The position numbers were made by a program, and so were the translations under genes. The notes under the pieces were generated by a model. That model saw nothing but the letters and a program-made list of their open reading frames with translations. It did not search any database and was not told the DNA's origin. Below are positions 7,635 through 17,219 of a stretch of 64,000 bases of DNA, piece by piece. Position 1 is the stretch's first letter, and the number at the start of each line of letters is the position of its first letter. Origin of the DNA: Aliarcobacter sp017996075 (lineage in GTDB: Bacteria > Campylobacterota > Campylobacteria > Campylobacterales > Arcobacteraceae); NCBI RefSeq assembly GCF_051062515.1, contig NZ_JAMXEK010000002.1, one strand, 5' to 3'.

Positions 7635-10388
7635 TTGAAGCTTTTAAACTTTCTGTTCTCTTTTAAAGCAACCTTGCTTTTATTAGCTATTTTGGCAATT
7701 GGTGCCGGAGTTGCTACTTTTATTGAAAATGATTTTGGAACATCATCGGCTAGAGTTTTAGTTTATAACAACACTTGGTATGAGATAATTTTAGTTTTAA
7801 CTACAATAAATCTATGTGGAATAATTTATAAATTTAAAATGTGGAATAATCTTCCTAGATTTTTATTTCACTTCTCTTTTGTTGTGATACTTTTAGGGGC
7901 AATCATTACTAGGTATGTTGGATATGAAGGAATTATGCAAATACCACAAGGTACTACAACAAATCAGATGATTTCACTAGAACCTTACTTACAAGTTACA
8001 GTAAAAGAAGGTGAAAAAGTTGTTGCATACAAAGAGTGGCAAAATGAGTTTACATCTTTGCTTCCAGAATTAAACAATTTTTCTTACAAAGTTGATTTTG
8101 ACAACAACAATTTAAGCATAGATTATAAAAGATTTCAGTTTGAAAAAAAAGAACAAGCAAAAATGGGCTTACTTACTGTTGATGTAACTTTAAATGGTAA
8201 AAAAGAGACTATTAGATTGCCAGGTTTAAGTGGTCAATTAGGAGTTCCTAGAGATCTTGTTTTTGATAAATACACAGTTACTTTGGAGTATGGTTCTAAA
8301 TTTATTGATCTTCCTTTTGCTATTAGACTAAATGAGTTTCAATTAGAAAGATATCCAGGAAGTATGGCTCCATCATCTTATGCTAGTGAAGTTACAGTTA
8401 TAAAAGATGATAAAACTTATGATTATAGAATATTTATGAATAGAACTTTAAATGAAGGAAATTTCTTATTTTTCCAAAGCTCATATTTCCCAGATGAGAG
8501 AGGAACTGTACTATCAGTAAATAATGACCCTGGAAAATGGCCTACATATCTTGGATATTTTTTACTAACTCTTGGACTATTTTTAAACTTTTTTGATAAA
8601 AAGTCAAGATTTAGAAAATTAACAAAATTTGTTGCAAACAAAAACTTAGCTATGTTTGTTTTAACTTTAGCTCTTCTTTCAACTCAAAATTTAAAAGCTA
8701 ATGAGAGTAATACTTTACCAGCTCAAGAGGTTGATGATATAACTATTAGAGTTGATTACTTAAATAAATTAAAAAATGAATCAAAAGTAACTGCAGATAA
8801 ATTTGGACATTTAGTAGTGCAAAGTAGCGGTGGAAGAATGAAACCTCTTGCAACTTTAAATAGAGAAATAGTTCAAAAACTAAGTGGAAAATCATCATTT
8901 ATGGGAATGGATGCAAATCAGATTGTTTTAGGGATGATTACAAGACCTGATATTTGGAAAGATGTAAAAATAATAAAAATAAATACTCCAAAACTTAAAA
9001 AATTTCTAGGAGTAGCTGAAAGTGAAAAATATATCTCTTTTTCAGAAGCATTTGGTGAAAAAAATGAATATTTACTTACAAAAGAGTCAGAAAAAGCTCT
9101 TCTTACAAAACCGATTGAAAGAGGAACTTACGAAAAAGATATTATAAAAGTAGATGAAAAATTAAATATTATTTATAGCGTATTTAATGGTGCACTATTA
9201 AATATTTTTCCAAAAGTTTATGATGAACAAAGTGTAGATGATAACTTCAAATGGTACTCACCTATTGAAGCAATGCAAGAATTTTCAGGACAAAATCAAG
9301 CTGCTATTGGATCTGTTGTAAGAGGACTATTTAACTCAACGATGGATTTTGACTGGAATAGTGCAAATAATTATATTGATATGATAGCTTTATATCAAGA
9401 CAAAGTAGGAACAGATATAAAACCTACTGCTTCAAAAGTAAATGCTGAAATAGTTTTCAATAAACTAGATATTTTCTTTAATCTAACTTTAGCTTATGTT
9501 CTTTTAGGTTTTATTATGGTTGTTTTAGCTTTTGTTGTTATTTTCAAACCAGAGTTTAAACCAGCAAAAACAACAAAAATTATACTTGCTATTTTATCTA
9601 TACTTTTTGCTATACAAACTTTTGGTATGGGTTATAGATGGTATTTATCAGGGCATGCTCCTTGGAGTGATATTTATGAAACTTTAATTTATATATCTTG
9701 GTCTGCTATATTTGCTGGAGTTATATTTTTTAGAAACTCTTTATTAGCTTTGGGTGCAGCTACAATTATTGCTGGAATTTTTATGTTTACAGCTCACTTA
9801 ACAGATGTTGATCCTCAAATTACAAGTTTGGTGCCTGTTTTAAAATCTTATTGGCTTACAATCCATGTATCTATTTTGACTGCTTCATACGGATTCTTTG
9901 GACTTAGTGCGATATTAGGATTTTTAACTTTAATTATGTTTATTTTTAGAAAAAATAGACCACATTTGGATGATGTTGTTAGACATGTAAGTGCAATAAA
10001 TGAGATTTCTCTAATTATTGGTTTAGCATTTATTACTATTGGTAATTTCCTTGGTGGAGTTTGGGCAAATGAGTCTTGGGGTAGATACTGGGGTTGGGAT
10101 CCAAAAGAGACTTGGGCATATGTTTCAATAGTTGTTTATGCTTTAGTTTTACATCTTAGATTTGTAAAATCATTAAATACACCATATGTTTTAGCAACTG
10201 CTTCACTACTAGCATTTAGCTCTATTATGATGACTTATCTAGGAGTAAACTTCTACTTATCTGGAATGCACTCTTATGCAACAGGTGATCCTGTACCAAT
10301 TCCTATGTGGGCTTACTTAACTGTTGCAACTGCTTTTGCTGCAATTATTTTAGCTTACAAAAATAGAGATTTAAAAAATATAGAGTAG
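7635..10388 (+). CDS. ccsBA: Fused cytochrome c synthetase CcsBA (ResB-CcsA, system II)
   Basis: This 917-aa inner-membrane protein exports haem and attaches it to CXXCH motifs of c-type cytochromes. The N-terminal ~330 residues are ResB/CcsB-like: several spans, then a large periplasmic domain with VPRDLVFDKY and a span at YLGYFLLTLGLFLNFF. The C-terminal ~320 residues are CcsA/CcmC-like and carry the tryptophan-rich haem-handling motif WGRYWGWDPKETWAY (about residues 813-827). A hydrophilic linker joins the two halves. This fusion is typical of Campylobacterota and Bacteroidetes. The start is TTG at 7635, preceded by AAAGGA at proper spacing. A strong terminator follows directly, so the gene is monocistronic or the last of its unit. 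Confidence 0.93.
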   Translation: MKLLNFLFSFKATLLLLAILAIGAGVATFIENDFGTSSARVLVYNNTWYEIILVLTTINLCGIIYKFKMWNNLPRFLFHFSFVVILLGAIITRYVGYEGIMQIPQGTTTNQMISLEPYLQVTVKEGEKVVAYKEWQNEFTSLLPELNNFSYKVDFDNNNLSIDYKRFQFEKKEQAKMGLLTVDVTLNGKKETIRLPGLSGQLGVPRDLVFDKYTVTLEYGSKFIDLPFAIRLNEFQLERYPGSMAPSSYASEVTVIKDDKTYDYRIFMNRTLNEGNFLFFQSSYFPDERGTVLSVNNDPGKWPTYLGYFLLTLGLFLNFFDKKSRFRKLTKFVANKNLAMFVLTLALLSTQNLKANESNTLPAQEVDDITIRVDYLNKLKNESKVTADKFGHLVVQSSGGRMKPLATLNREIVQKLSGKSSFMGMDANQIVLGMITRPDIWKDVKIIKINTPKLKKFLGVAESEKYISFSEAFGEKNEYLLTKESEKALLTKPIERGTYEKDIIKVDEKLNIIYSVFNGALLNIFPKVYDEQSVDDNFKWYSPIEAMQEFSGQNQAAIGSVVRGLFNSTMDFDWNSANNYIDMIALYQDKVGTDIKPTASKVNAEIVFNKLDIFFNLTLAYVLLGFIMVVLAFVVIFKPEFKPAKTTKIILAILSILFAIQTFGMGYRWYLSGHAPWSDIYETLIYISWSAIFAGVIFFRNSLLALGAATIIAGIFMFTAHLTDVDPQITSLVPVLKSYWLTIHVSILTASYGFFGLSAILGFLTLIMFIFRKNRPHLDDVVRHVSAINEISLIIGLAFITIGNFLGGVWANESWGRYWGWDPKETWAYVSIVVYALVLHLRFVKSLNTPYVLATASLLAFSSIMMTYLGVNFYLSGMHSYATGDPVPIPMWAYLTVATAFAAIILAYKNRDLKNIE

Positions 10389-10390
10389 AT

Positions 10391-10417
10391 AAAAAGGGCT
10401 TAAAGCCCTTTTTTTAT
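10391..10417 (+). terminator. Rho-independent terminator of ccsBA
   Basis: AAAAAGGGCT and AGCCCTTTTT form a 10-bp stem around a TAA loop, ending in a run of T. It begins 3 bases after the ccsBA stop. The symmetry would also allow weak function on the other strand. Confidence 0.88.
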
Positions 10418-10498
10418 TTAAGACATAATTTTGTAAAAAAGCAAACATACCTTTTATTTAAATTGCTTTTTTTCAAGTTTTATAAAAGAGAGATAAAT

Positions 10499-11785
10499 AT
10501 GCCAAAAATTTTAGAAATATTTAAAGAGATTACAAAAATACAAAGATGTAGTGGAAATCATAAAGATTTTATAGAATATATGAAAGAAATATCTAAAAAA
10601 CTAAAATATATTTGTCTAGTTGATGAAGCCAATAATATTTTATGTAAAAAAGAGGACTCAAATGCAAATATAGTATTCCAATCTCATTATGATATTGTTT
10701 GTTTAAATGATTTTTGTATTCCTCAAATTGTTGAAGATGATACAACTTTAAAAGCAATAGATTCAACTTTGGGAGCTGATAATGGAATTGGTTGCTCATA
10801 TATGATAGCTTTAATGTATGAAAATTTTGATGGTGAATTTTTATTTACAAGTGATGAAGAGATAGGACTTATAGGTGCAAATGCTTTAAATCTTCCTATA
10901 AATTCTAAATATATGCTAAATCTTGATAGTGAAGAAGAAGGTAAAATTTGTATTGGTTGTGCAGGTGGAGTTGATATTATTGCTAAAAACTCAAATAAAA
11001 AAATAGTACCAAATATTGAAAATCTAGATTTATATGAAATTTCTATATCAAATTTACAAGGTGGACACAGTGGTGTTGATATAGATAAAAATATTCCAAA
11101 TGCTATAAAACTAATTGTAAAAACTATAAAAGAGTGTGAAGGAAAACTATTGGATATAAATGGAGGTGAGAGAATAAACTCAATTCCTGCAAATGTAAAA
11201 GCTATAATTGCCTCAAAAAAGACACCACAAAAAACTCATGATAATATGAAAATAGAAAGAATCAATACAAAATCCGAACATTTAAATATTTATGATGATG
11301 AAATTATTAATTTTTTATACAACTTTGAAAATGGTGTAAGAGATTTTAATAAAGAGTTAAATGTAGTTCAAGACTCTATAAATCTAGCATTAATTAAGAC
11401 AAATATAGATGAAATTGTTATTGAATTTAGTGCTAGATCTATGAACAATGAGAACCTAAAAGAGTTAAAAGAGAAAACAAAAAAAGAGTTAATAAATAAC
11501 AATTTTAGTGTAGAAACTTATGGAAAATATCCAGCTTGGAGTCCTGATATAAATGATTTCACATCAAAAGTTTTTAATATTTACAAAACTTTTAATACAA
11601 ATGCATCTTTAGAAGCTATTCATGCTGGATTGGAGTGTGCTATTTTCAAAGATAAATTTCCAGATTTAAAAATAGCTTCTATTGGTCCAACTATAAAATT
11701 TCCTCACTCAAAAAAAGAGTTTGTATATAAGAAATCTGTTGAAAATGTTTTTGAAGTAGTTAAAAAAATTGCAAATAGTATATAG
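10499..11785 (+). CDS. pepD: M20-family aminoacyl-histidine dipeptidase (PepD-like)
   Basis: This is a cytosolic di-zinc exopeptidase of the PepD/M20 family. I start at the ATG at 10499 (MPKILEIFKEIT), with AGAGAG just upstream. The ORF extends 36 bases further with a non-coding-looking leader. Visible metal and catalytic elements are FQSHYDIVC (His-x-Asp), DSTLGADNGIGCSY (bridging Asp), TSDEEIGLIGA (catalytic Glu pair), LNLDSEEEGKICIGCAGG, and ISNLQGGHSGVDI in the lid domain. At about 428 aa it is slightly shorter than E. coli PepD (485). It sits alone between the ccsBA terminator and rnpB. Confidence 0.85.
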   Translation: MPKILEIFKEITKIQRCSGNHKDFIEYMKEISKKLKYICLVDEANNILCKKEDSNANIVFQSHYDIVCLNDFCIPQIVEDDTTLKAIDSTLGADNGIGCSYMIALMYENFDGEFLFTSDEEIGLIGANALNLPINSKYMLNLDSEEEGKICIGCAGGVDIIAKNSNKKIVPNIENLDLYEISISNLQGGHSGVDIDKNIPNAIKLIVKTIKECEGKLLDINGGERINSIPANVKAIIASKKTPQKTHDNMKIERINTKSEHLNIYDDEIINFLYNFENGVRDFNKELNVVQDSINLALIKTNIDEIVIEFSARSMNNENLKELKEKTKKELINNNFSVETYGKYPAWSPDINDFTSKVFNIYKTFNTNASLEAIHAGLECAIFKDKFPDLKIASIGPTIKFPHSKKEFVYKKSVENVFEVVKKIANSI

Positions 11786-11933
11786 TTTTTAAAAGTTGAG
11801 ATGAATTCTCAGCAGTTTAAAGCTTGGAATAAATGTGTCTTTATTTAAGTTATCATTCCAAAAAAAACCAATAGCTTCTAAAAGAATTATAATTTTTGGT
11901 TTAATTTTAATTAATTTTGATTATATTTTAGAA

Positions 11934-12251
11934 AAAGGTAGATTATAAGCCGTGTTTTGTATTTGACAATAATTTATCTAGGTATTAAATCACTTTAATA
12001 CTCCTGCGAAGACGAAAAATGTGAAGCTAAATACCATGTCTTCTTACTACAAGTTGGGTTTTCAAAGCTGTTAAGATTACTCAAAACACTGGTAGGCTCT
12101 TACTCTACCGTTTCACCATCACCAAAAAAATTGGCTGTATACTTTCTGTTGCACTATCCCTTAGATTACTCTAGCCATCCGTTAGATGGAACCTTGCTTC
12201 ACTGCAGCACGGACTTTCCTCTTGAAATCAAGCTATTGTCTATCTACCTTT
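11934..12251 (-). ncRNA. rnpB: RNase P RNA (class A)
   Basis: RNase P RNA is the catalytic RNA that matures tRNA 5' ends. On the minus strand, the 5' part contains the universal segment GAGGAAAGTCCGTGCTGC. The 3' end contains ACAAAACACGGCTTAT, the counterpart of the E. coli AGAACCCGGCTTAT. The terminal helix P1 is explicit: AAAGGTAGAT at 12251-12242 pairs with ATCTACCTTT at 11943-11934. These ends give about 318 nt, in the normal range for Campylobacterota. It lies immediately downstream of lolA on the same strand, with its own -10 box next to the lolA stop codon. Confidence 0.95.
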
Positions 12252-12258
12252 GGTCGAA

Positions 12259-12264
12259 ATTGTA
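12259..12264 (-). promoter_or_regulatory. Probable -10 box of rnpB
   Basis: TACAAT on the minus strand ends 7 bases before the first nucleotide of helix P1 (12251), which is ideal -10 to +1 spacing. It directly adjoins the lolA stop codon (12266-12268). Confidence 0.6.
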
Positions 12265-12265
12265 C

Positions 12266-12793
12266 CTATTTTCTTATTAAATCATAATTACTAGGAGCTA
12301 CAAATACAAAAATATTATCATCAATTGGTTCATCTTGAATTGAATTTGAGAAAATTATCTCGACATTATTATCAAGAGTATCTTTATAAGTTATTTTTTT
12401 TATTCTATTACTACTCATAGAAATTTGATATTTTGTACCATCTATTGTTGAAACATAGTTATTATTATCAATTTTCTTAGCCTCTTTTAAAAGCTTTAAT
12501 ATATTTATCTCATTTTCAAGAGTTGTAAAAATAGCTTGCTCTAACTCTGGTTCATCAACTATTGCCATATTATTGTCAATATAAACATTTTTAACGACTG
12601 GAGTTTTATATTTCCACAAAATTTGTCCACTATTTTTTATAAAAACTTCACCTTGGTAAGTTATGATATCACTTGAACTAGATGTAATAGTTTGAGTAAA
12701 TTTTGATTGAAAACTTTTCAGATTTTGAATATCACTTGCAGAAAAACTGAAGCTTGAAAAAATAAACAGAGTAAAGATAAGCTTATAAAACAT
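12266..12793 (-). CDS. lolA: Outer-membrane lipoprotein carrier LolA
   Basis: LolA is the periplasmic chaperone that takes lipoproteins released by the LolCDE transporter and passes them to the outer membrane. This 175-aa protein has a signal peptide (about residues 1-18, ending FSFSA). LolA-type segments follow: FQSKFTQTI, TYQGEVFIKNSGQILWKYKTP and NMAIVDEPELEQAIF. The length fits the short LolA proteins of this phylum. It is divergent from secA (59 bases between starts). A LolC-like permease follows secA, so lipoprotein transport genes flank the Sec motor. rnpB lies directly downstream. Confidence 0.87.
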   Translation of the reverse strand: MFYKLIFTLFIFSSFSFSASDIQNLKSFQSKFTQTITSSSSDIITYQGEVFIKNSGQILWKYKTPVVKNVYIDNNMAIVDEPELEQAIFTTLENEINILKLLKEAKKIDNNNYVSTIDGTKYQISMSSNRIKKITYKDTLDNNVEIIFSNSIQDEPIDDNIFVFVAPSNYDLIRK

Positions 12794-12852
12794 TTTTTAA
12801 CCTTTTTTTATATATAATAATTGCTTCATTATAACGAAAAGGAACTAATTTT

Positions 12853-15459
12853 ATGTTAAATGTTTTTTCAAAAGTTTTTGGTACAAGAAATGATAGAGTT
12901 GTAAAAAAATATAAAAATATAGCAAACGAAATAACAAATTTGGAAGCAATATACTCAAAGCTAAGCGATGATGAGCTTAAAGCCAAATTTAATGAGTTTA
13001 AAAAAGAAGTACAAAACGATGAAAAATCATTGGATAGTGTTTTAAAAGATGTTTTTGCAATAACTAGAGAGGCTAGCGTTAGAAGCTTAGGTTTAAGACC
13101 TTACGATGTACAGTTAATTGGTGCTATGGTTTTAAATGATGGAAATATAGCAGAAATGAAAACAGGAGAGGGAAAAACTCTTGTTGGTGCTATTGCTGTT
13201 TGTTTAAATGCATTAAGCGGAAAAGGTGTACATGTTGTAACAGTAAATGATTATTTAGCAACTAGAGATGCAAATGAGCTAAAACCACTATATGAGTTTT
13301 TAGGATATAGTGTTGGTGCTTTGAGTGATGCAGTAAGAGATGATGATACAAGAAGAGAACAATATGCTTGTGATATTACTTATGGAACAAATAGTTCTTA
13401 TGGTTTTGATTTTTTAAGAGATAATATGGTTTATGATTTAAAAGAGAAAGTTCAAAGAGGTCATCACTTTGTAATTGTAGATGAAGTTGACTCTATTTTA
13501 ATAGATGAAGCTAGAACTCCTTTAATTATTAGTGGTCCAACAAATCACAAAAATTCAAATTATGTAAAAGCAAATGAGATAGCATTAAAATTAGTTCGTG
13601 GAGAATTAATAGAACCAAAAAATGCTAGTGAAAAACCAACTACAACTGGAGATTTTATTGTAGATGAAAAAAATAGAGCTGTAAGTTTAACAGAAGATGG
13701 TCATATAAAAGCCGAAGAGCTTTTTGGAGTTGAAAATCTTTACTCTATTGAAAATGCTATGTTATCGCACTCTCTTGACCAAGCGCTTAAAGCAAACTAT
13801 ATTTTCCAAAAAGATGTTGATTATGTTGTAAAAGATGATCAAATTATTATTGTAGATGAGTTTACAGGAAGATTAAGTGAAGGAAGAAGATTTAGCGAAG
13901 GACTTCATCAAGCACTTGAAGCAAAAGAAAAAGTTGCTATTCAAGATGAAAGTCAAACTTTAGCAGATACAACATATCAAAACTACTTTAGAATGTATAA
14001 AAAACTTTCAGGAATGACAGGAACAGCTCAAACAGAAGCAACAGAATTTGCACAAATTTACAATCTTGATGTTGTATCAATTCCTACAAATGTAGCTGTT
14101 AAAAGAGTTGATAAAAGTGATTTAATCTATAAAAGTGAAAGAGAGAAGTTTGAGGCAGTTTGTGAAAAAATAAAATATTATCACGAAAAAGGACAACCTG
14201 TACTTGTGGGAACTGCAAGTATTGAAAAGAGTGAAAAACTTCATAAAATTTTATCAGATAAAAAAATTCCTCATACCGTTTTAAATGCAAAACAACACGA
14301 GAAAGAGGGAAAAATAATCGCTGATGCTGGTCAGAAAGGTGCTGTTACTATTGCTACAAATATGGCAGGACGTGGAGTTGATATTAAATTAACACCTGAA
14401 ATATTAGCTCTTGGTGGATTAGCAATTATTGGAACAGAAAGACACGAAAGTAGAAGAATTGATAACCAACTTCGAGGAAGAAGTGGAAGACAAGGTGATG
14501 TTGGAGAGTCTCAATTTTATTTAAGTTTAGAAGATAATCTTTTAAGAATATTTGGAAGTGATAGAATAAAATCTATTATGGAAAGACTAGGAATAAAAGA
14601 AGGAGAGTTTATTGAATCAAAAATGGTTACAAGAGCTGTTGAAAACTCTCAAAAGAAAGTTGAAGCTATGCACTTTGAAAGTAGAAAACATCTTTTAGAG
14701 TATGATGATGTTGCAAATGAGCAAAGAAAAGTAATTTATGCATTTAGAAATGACCTTCTAAAAGAGGATTATGACATAACTTCTAAAATAGATGAAAATA
14801 GAGTTGAATATGTTCAAAATCTTTTATCTGAATTAAATATTACTCAAGTGTTAAATGAAGATGAGTTTGATTATGAACAACTAATAGCAAGACTTAAAGA
14901 AGAACTTCATTTTATAGTAAAAGTTGAAGATATCAAAAGTGAAGATTACGAAGCTTTAGAAAATAGATTAGTACAAATCTTAAAAGATGTTTATGAACAA
15001 AAAATGAGCCAAGCAGGAGATAAACAAAAAGCTGAAATTGAAAGAATTTTATATCTTCAAATTTTAGACAATGCCTATAGAGAGCATCTATATTCTATGG
15101 ATACTTTAAAAACTGGAATTGGACTTAGAGGATATAACCAAAAAGATCCACTAGTTGAGTATAAAAAAGAGTCTTATAATATGTTTATAGATTTGGTTTC
15201 AAATATTAAACTAGAAATTATAAAAATTCTTTTTACAATCCAACTTCAAAGTAAAGAAGAGCAAGAAGCACTAGAAAAAATAAAAGCTACTATGGAAAAG
15301 TCAAATGAGCATATAACTACAAATCTTGCGCAAGAAGCTGTAAAAAGTAGTGAAAAAAAGATATCTCGAAATGAAGTTTGTCCTTGTGGAAGTGGATTGA
15401 AATACAAACAGTGTTGTGGGAAAAGTGGTCCCAAAAGAGGCTTGGTAGCAGGAATTTAA
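12853..15459 (+). CDS. secA: Preprotein translocase ATPase SecA
   Basis: SecA drives Sec-dependent export across the inner membrane. This 868-aa protein is full length. The Walker A region is MKTGEGKTLV (near residue 104), the DEAD-type motif is VDEVDSILIDEARTPL, and ATNMAGRGVDI and RGRSGRQGD belong to the second ATPase fold. The C-terminal zinc motif CxC...CC is complete (C843, C845, C854, C855), as in forms that bind SecB or phospholipid. The ATG at 12853 follows AAGGA. The stop is one base before the TTG start of the LolC-like gene, so the two are cotranscribed. Confidence 0.97.
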   Translation: MLNVFSKVFGTRNDRVVKKYKNIANEITNLEAIYSKLSDDELKAKFNEFKKEVQNDEKSLDSVLKDVFAITREASVRSLGLRPYDVQLIGAMVLNDGNIAEMKTGEGKTLVGAIAVCLNALSGKGVHVVTVNDYLATRDANELKPLYEFLGYSVGALSDAVRDDDTRREQYACDITYGTNSSYGFDFLRDNMVYDLKEKVQRGHHFVIVDEVDSILIDEARTPLIISGPTNHKNSNYVKANEIALKLVRGELIEPKNASEKPTTTGDFIVDEKNRAVSLTEDGHIKAEELFGVENLYSIENAMLSHSLDQALKANYIFQKDVDYVVKDDQIIIVDEFTGRLSEGRRFSEGLHQALEAKEKVAIQDESQTLADTTYQNYFRMYKKLSGMTGTAQTEATEFAQIYNLDVVSIPTNVAVKRVDKSDLIYKSEREKFEAVCEKIKYYHEKGQPVLVGTASIEKSEKLHKILSDKKIPHTVLNAKQHEKEGKIIADAGQKGAVTIATNMAGRGVDIKLTPEILALGGLAIIGTERHESRRIDNQLRGRSGRQGDVGESQFYLSLEDNLLRIFGSDRIKSIMERLGIKEGEFIESKMVTRAVENSQKKVEAMHFESRKHLLEYDDVANEQRKVIYAFRNDLLKEDYDITSKIDENRVEYVQNLLSELNITQVLNEDEFDYEQLIARLKEELHFIVKVEDIKSEDYEALENRLVQILKDVYEQKMSQAGDKQKAEIERILYLQILDNAYREHLYSMDTLKTGIGLRGYNQKDPLVEYKKESYNMFIDLVSNIKLEIIKILFTIQLQSKEEQEALEKIKATMEKSNEHITTNLAQEAVKSSEKKISRNEVCPCGSGLKYKQCCGKSGPKRGLVAGI

Positions 15460-15460
15460 T

Positions 15461-16666
15461 TTGAATAAAGAATTAATAAATTTTATAGTTAAAAAGTATC
15501 TAAAGTTTGATAAAAAGAATCCATTTATATCTATTAGTGCTATTTTAGCTTTTATTGGAGTTGCTATTGGAGTTATGGTACTAATATTATCAATGGCAAT
15601 TATGAATGGAACAGCAAAAGAGTTTGAAAGAAAACTTTTTACTATGAACTATCCACTAACTATCTACTCAAAAAGTGCAAATAGTGTAAATGAAGATTTA
15701 CTCTTAGATCTTGAAGCGAATTTCAAAGATCTTAAATTTTCTCCATTTATATCAACTCAAGCTATTGTTCAAAATGCAAACAATATGAGTGGTGGAATGA
15801 TTTTTGGAGTAATTCCAGAAAAAGAGGCAAAAATTAACCCTATTTTCAAAGAGGCTTTAAGAGATTTTAATTTTAGTAAATTTGACATAATAACAGGTGT
15901 TGGAATAAGTGACAAACTTCTTCTTACGCAAAATAGTAAATTAACTCTATATTTTACAGAGTTAAATCCAGCTGGTTTTTCGCTTATGCCAAAAATGAAA
16001 AGGTTTGACTATATATCATCATTTAACTCTGGTCTTAGTGCGTACGATAAGGCCTATATGTACACAACTATTGAAGCTTTACAAACTCTTCTTCAAAAAG
16101 ATATTGGCTCTTACGATGGTATTCATGTACATTCGGACGATGCTTTTGTTGATATTGAAAAACTAAGAACTTTTTTACAAGATAAAAGAGTTGGTGTTGT
16201 TGGTTGGTGGCAACAAAATGGAAACTTTTTTGCTGCTATGAAGATGGAAAAAACAGCTCTTTTTATAGTTTTAATGTTAATTATTTTAGTTGCTTCATTA
16301 AATATAATTTCATCTTTACTAATGACTGTAATGAGTAGAAGAAAAGAGATAGCACTTCTTTTATCAATGGGTACTAGTGCAAAAGAGATAAAATCTATTT
16401 TTCTTAAAGTTGGTATGGCTATTGGTTTTGGTGGTATTATTTTAGGTATTATTTTAGGGTTTATTGGATATTTTTTACTTGATACTTTTGATATAGTAAG
16501 CTTACCTGCTGATGTTTATGGGAGTGCTAAATTACCACTAGATTTAGCTGTTACAGATTTTATATCTATTGTTGTTGGGTCTATTGTTATTGTATTATTA
16601 TCATCTTTTTATCCAGCTAGTAGGGCTACAAAAATAGATGTTATTGATGTTTTAAGAAATGAATAA
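15461..16666 (+). CDS. LolC/LolE-family ABC permease (FtsX domain)
   Basis: This 401-aa inner-membrane permease belongs to the lipoprotein-releasing LolCDE family. It has an N-terminal span (about residues 27-50), a large periplasmic domain, and three C-terminal spans in an FtsX-type domain beginning MTVMSRRKEIALLLSMGTS. The start is a TTG one base after the secA stop, with AGGA 7 bases upstream. No second permease or LolD ATPase is adjacent, so partners must be encoded elsewhere. In some bacteria a single LolF-type permease serves both roles. Its position after secA and near lolA supports a role in lipoprotein sorting. Confidence 0.8.
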   Translation: MNKELINFIVKKYLKFDKKNPFISISAILAFIGVAIGVMVLILSMAIMNGTAKEFERKLFTMNYPLTIYSKSANSVNEDLLLDLEANFKDLKFSPFISTQAIVQNANNMSGGMIFGVIPEKEAKINPIFKEALRDFNFSKFDIITGVGISDKLLLTQNSKLTLYFTELNPAGFSLMPKMKRFDYISSFNSGLSAYDKAYMYTTIEALQTLLQKDIGSYDGIHVHSDDAFVDIEKLRTFLQDKRVGVVGWWQQNGNFFAAMKMEKTALFIVLMLIILVASLNIISSLLMTVMSRRKEIALLLSMGTSAKEIKSIFLKVGMAIGFGGIILGIILGFIGYFLLDTFDIVSLPADVYGSAKLPLDLAVTDFISIVVGSIVIVLLSSFYPASRATKIDVIDVLRNE

Positions 16667-16673
16667 ATAAAAA

Positions 16674-17219
16674 CTATTTTTTAGGTCTAAAAGCTTTTAT
16701 AACATCTTCTTTTGTCTCCAAATATGGACCTTCCATCAAATCTATACAGTATGGAATAGCTGGAAAAACTGCATCAAGACACTCTTTAATTGATTTTGGT
16801 TTTCCTGGAAGATTTACAATCAAAGAACTTCCTCTTAAACCTGCTGTTTGTCTTGAAAGAATAGCTGTTGGAACATATTGTAAGCTTACGCTTCTCATAA
16901 GCTCACCAAAACCTGGCATCATTCTATCACATACAGCTTCAGTTGCTTCTGGAGTTACATCTCTAAGGGAAGGTCCTGTTCCTCCTGTTGTTACGACTAA
17001 ACAACAATGTTCAATATCAACTAACTCTTTTAAAGTCTCTTCAATAGTTGCCTTATCATCACTTATACATCTATAAACTTCTTGCCAAGGAGATTTTAAA
17101 TAATCATTTAAAGTATCAATAATAGCTTTTCCTGATAAATCTTCATATATTCCAGCACTTGCTCTATCACTTGTAGTAACTATTCCAATTTTTGCTATTT
17201 TTTTTATCTCTTCACTCAT
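16674..17219 (-). CDS. mog: Molybdopterin adenylyltransferase Mog
   Basis: Mog activates molybdopterin by adenylylation before molybdenum insertion. This 181-aa protein shows the MoaB/Mog signature TTGGTGPSLRDVTPEAT (about residues 77-93) and LPGKPKSIKECLDAVFPAIPY, which is characteristic of Mog. Its ATG overlaps the bioV stop by 4 bases (ATGA), so it is the last gene of the six-gene minus-strand operon that starts with aroB. It converges with the LolC-like gene. The link between molybdenum cofactor and the other genes of this operon is not obvious. Overlap may simply reflect genome compaction. Confidence 0.9.
   Translation of the reverse strand: MSEEIKKIAKIGIVTTSDRASAGIYEDLSGKAIIDTLNDYLKSPWQEVYRCISDDKATIEETLKELVDIEHCCLVVTTGGTGPSLRDVTPEATEAVCDRMMPGFGELMRSVSLQYVPTAILSRQTAGLRGSSLIVNLPGKPKSIKECLDAVFPAIPYCIDLMEGPYLETKEDVIKAFRPKK

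Noticed and set aside
11786..11933. Terminator or small gene between pepD and rnpB
   Set aside because: Only weak inverted repeats (TGAGA/TCTCA and a TGGAAT/ATTCCA pair) are present, with no T run in the right place and no ORF.
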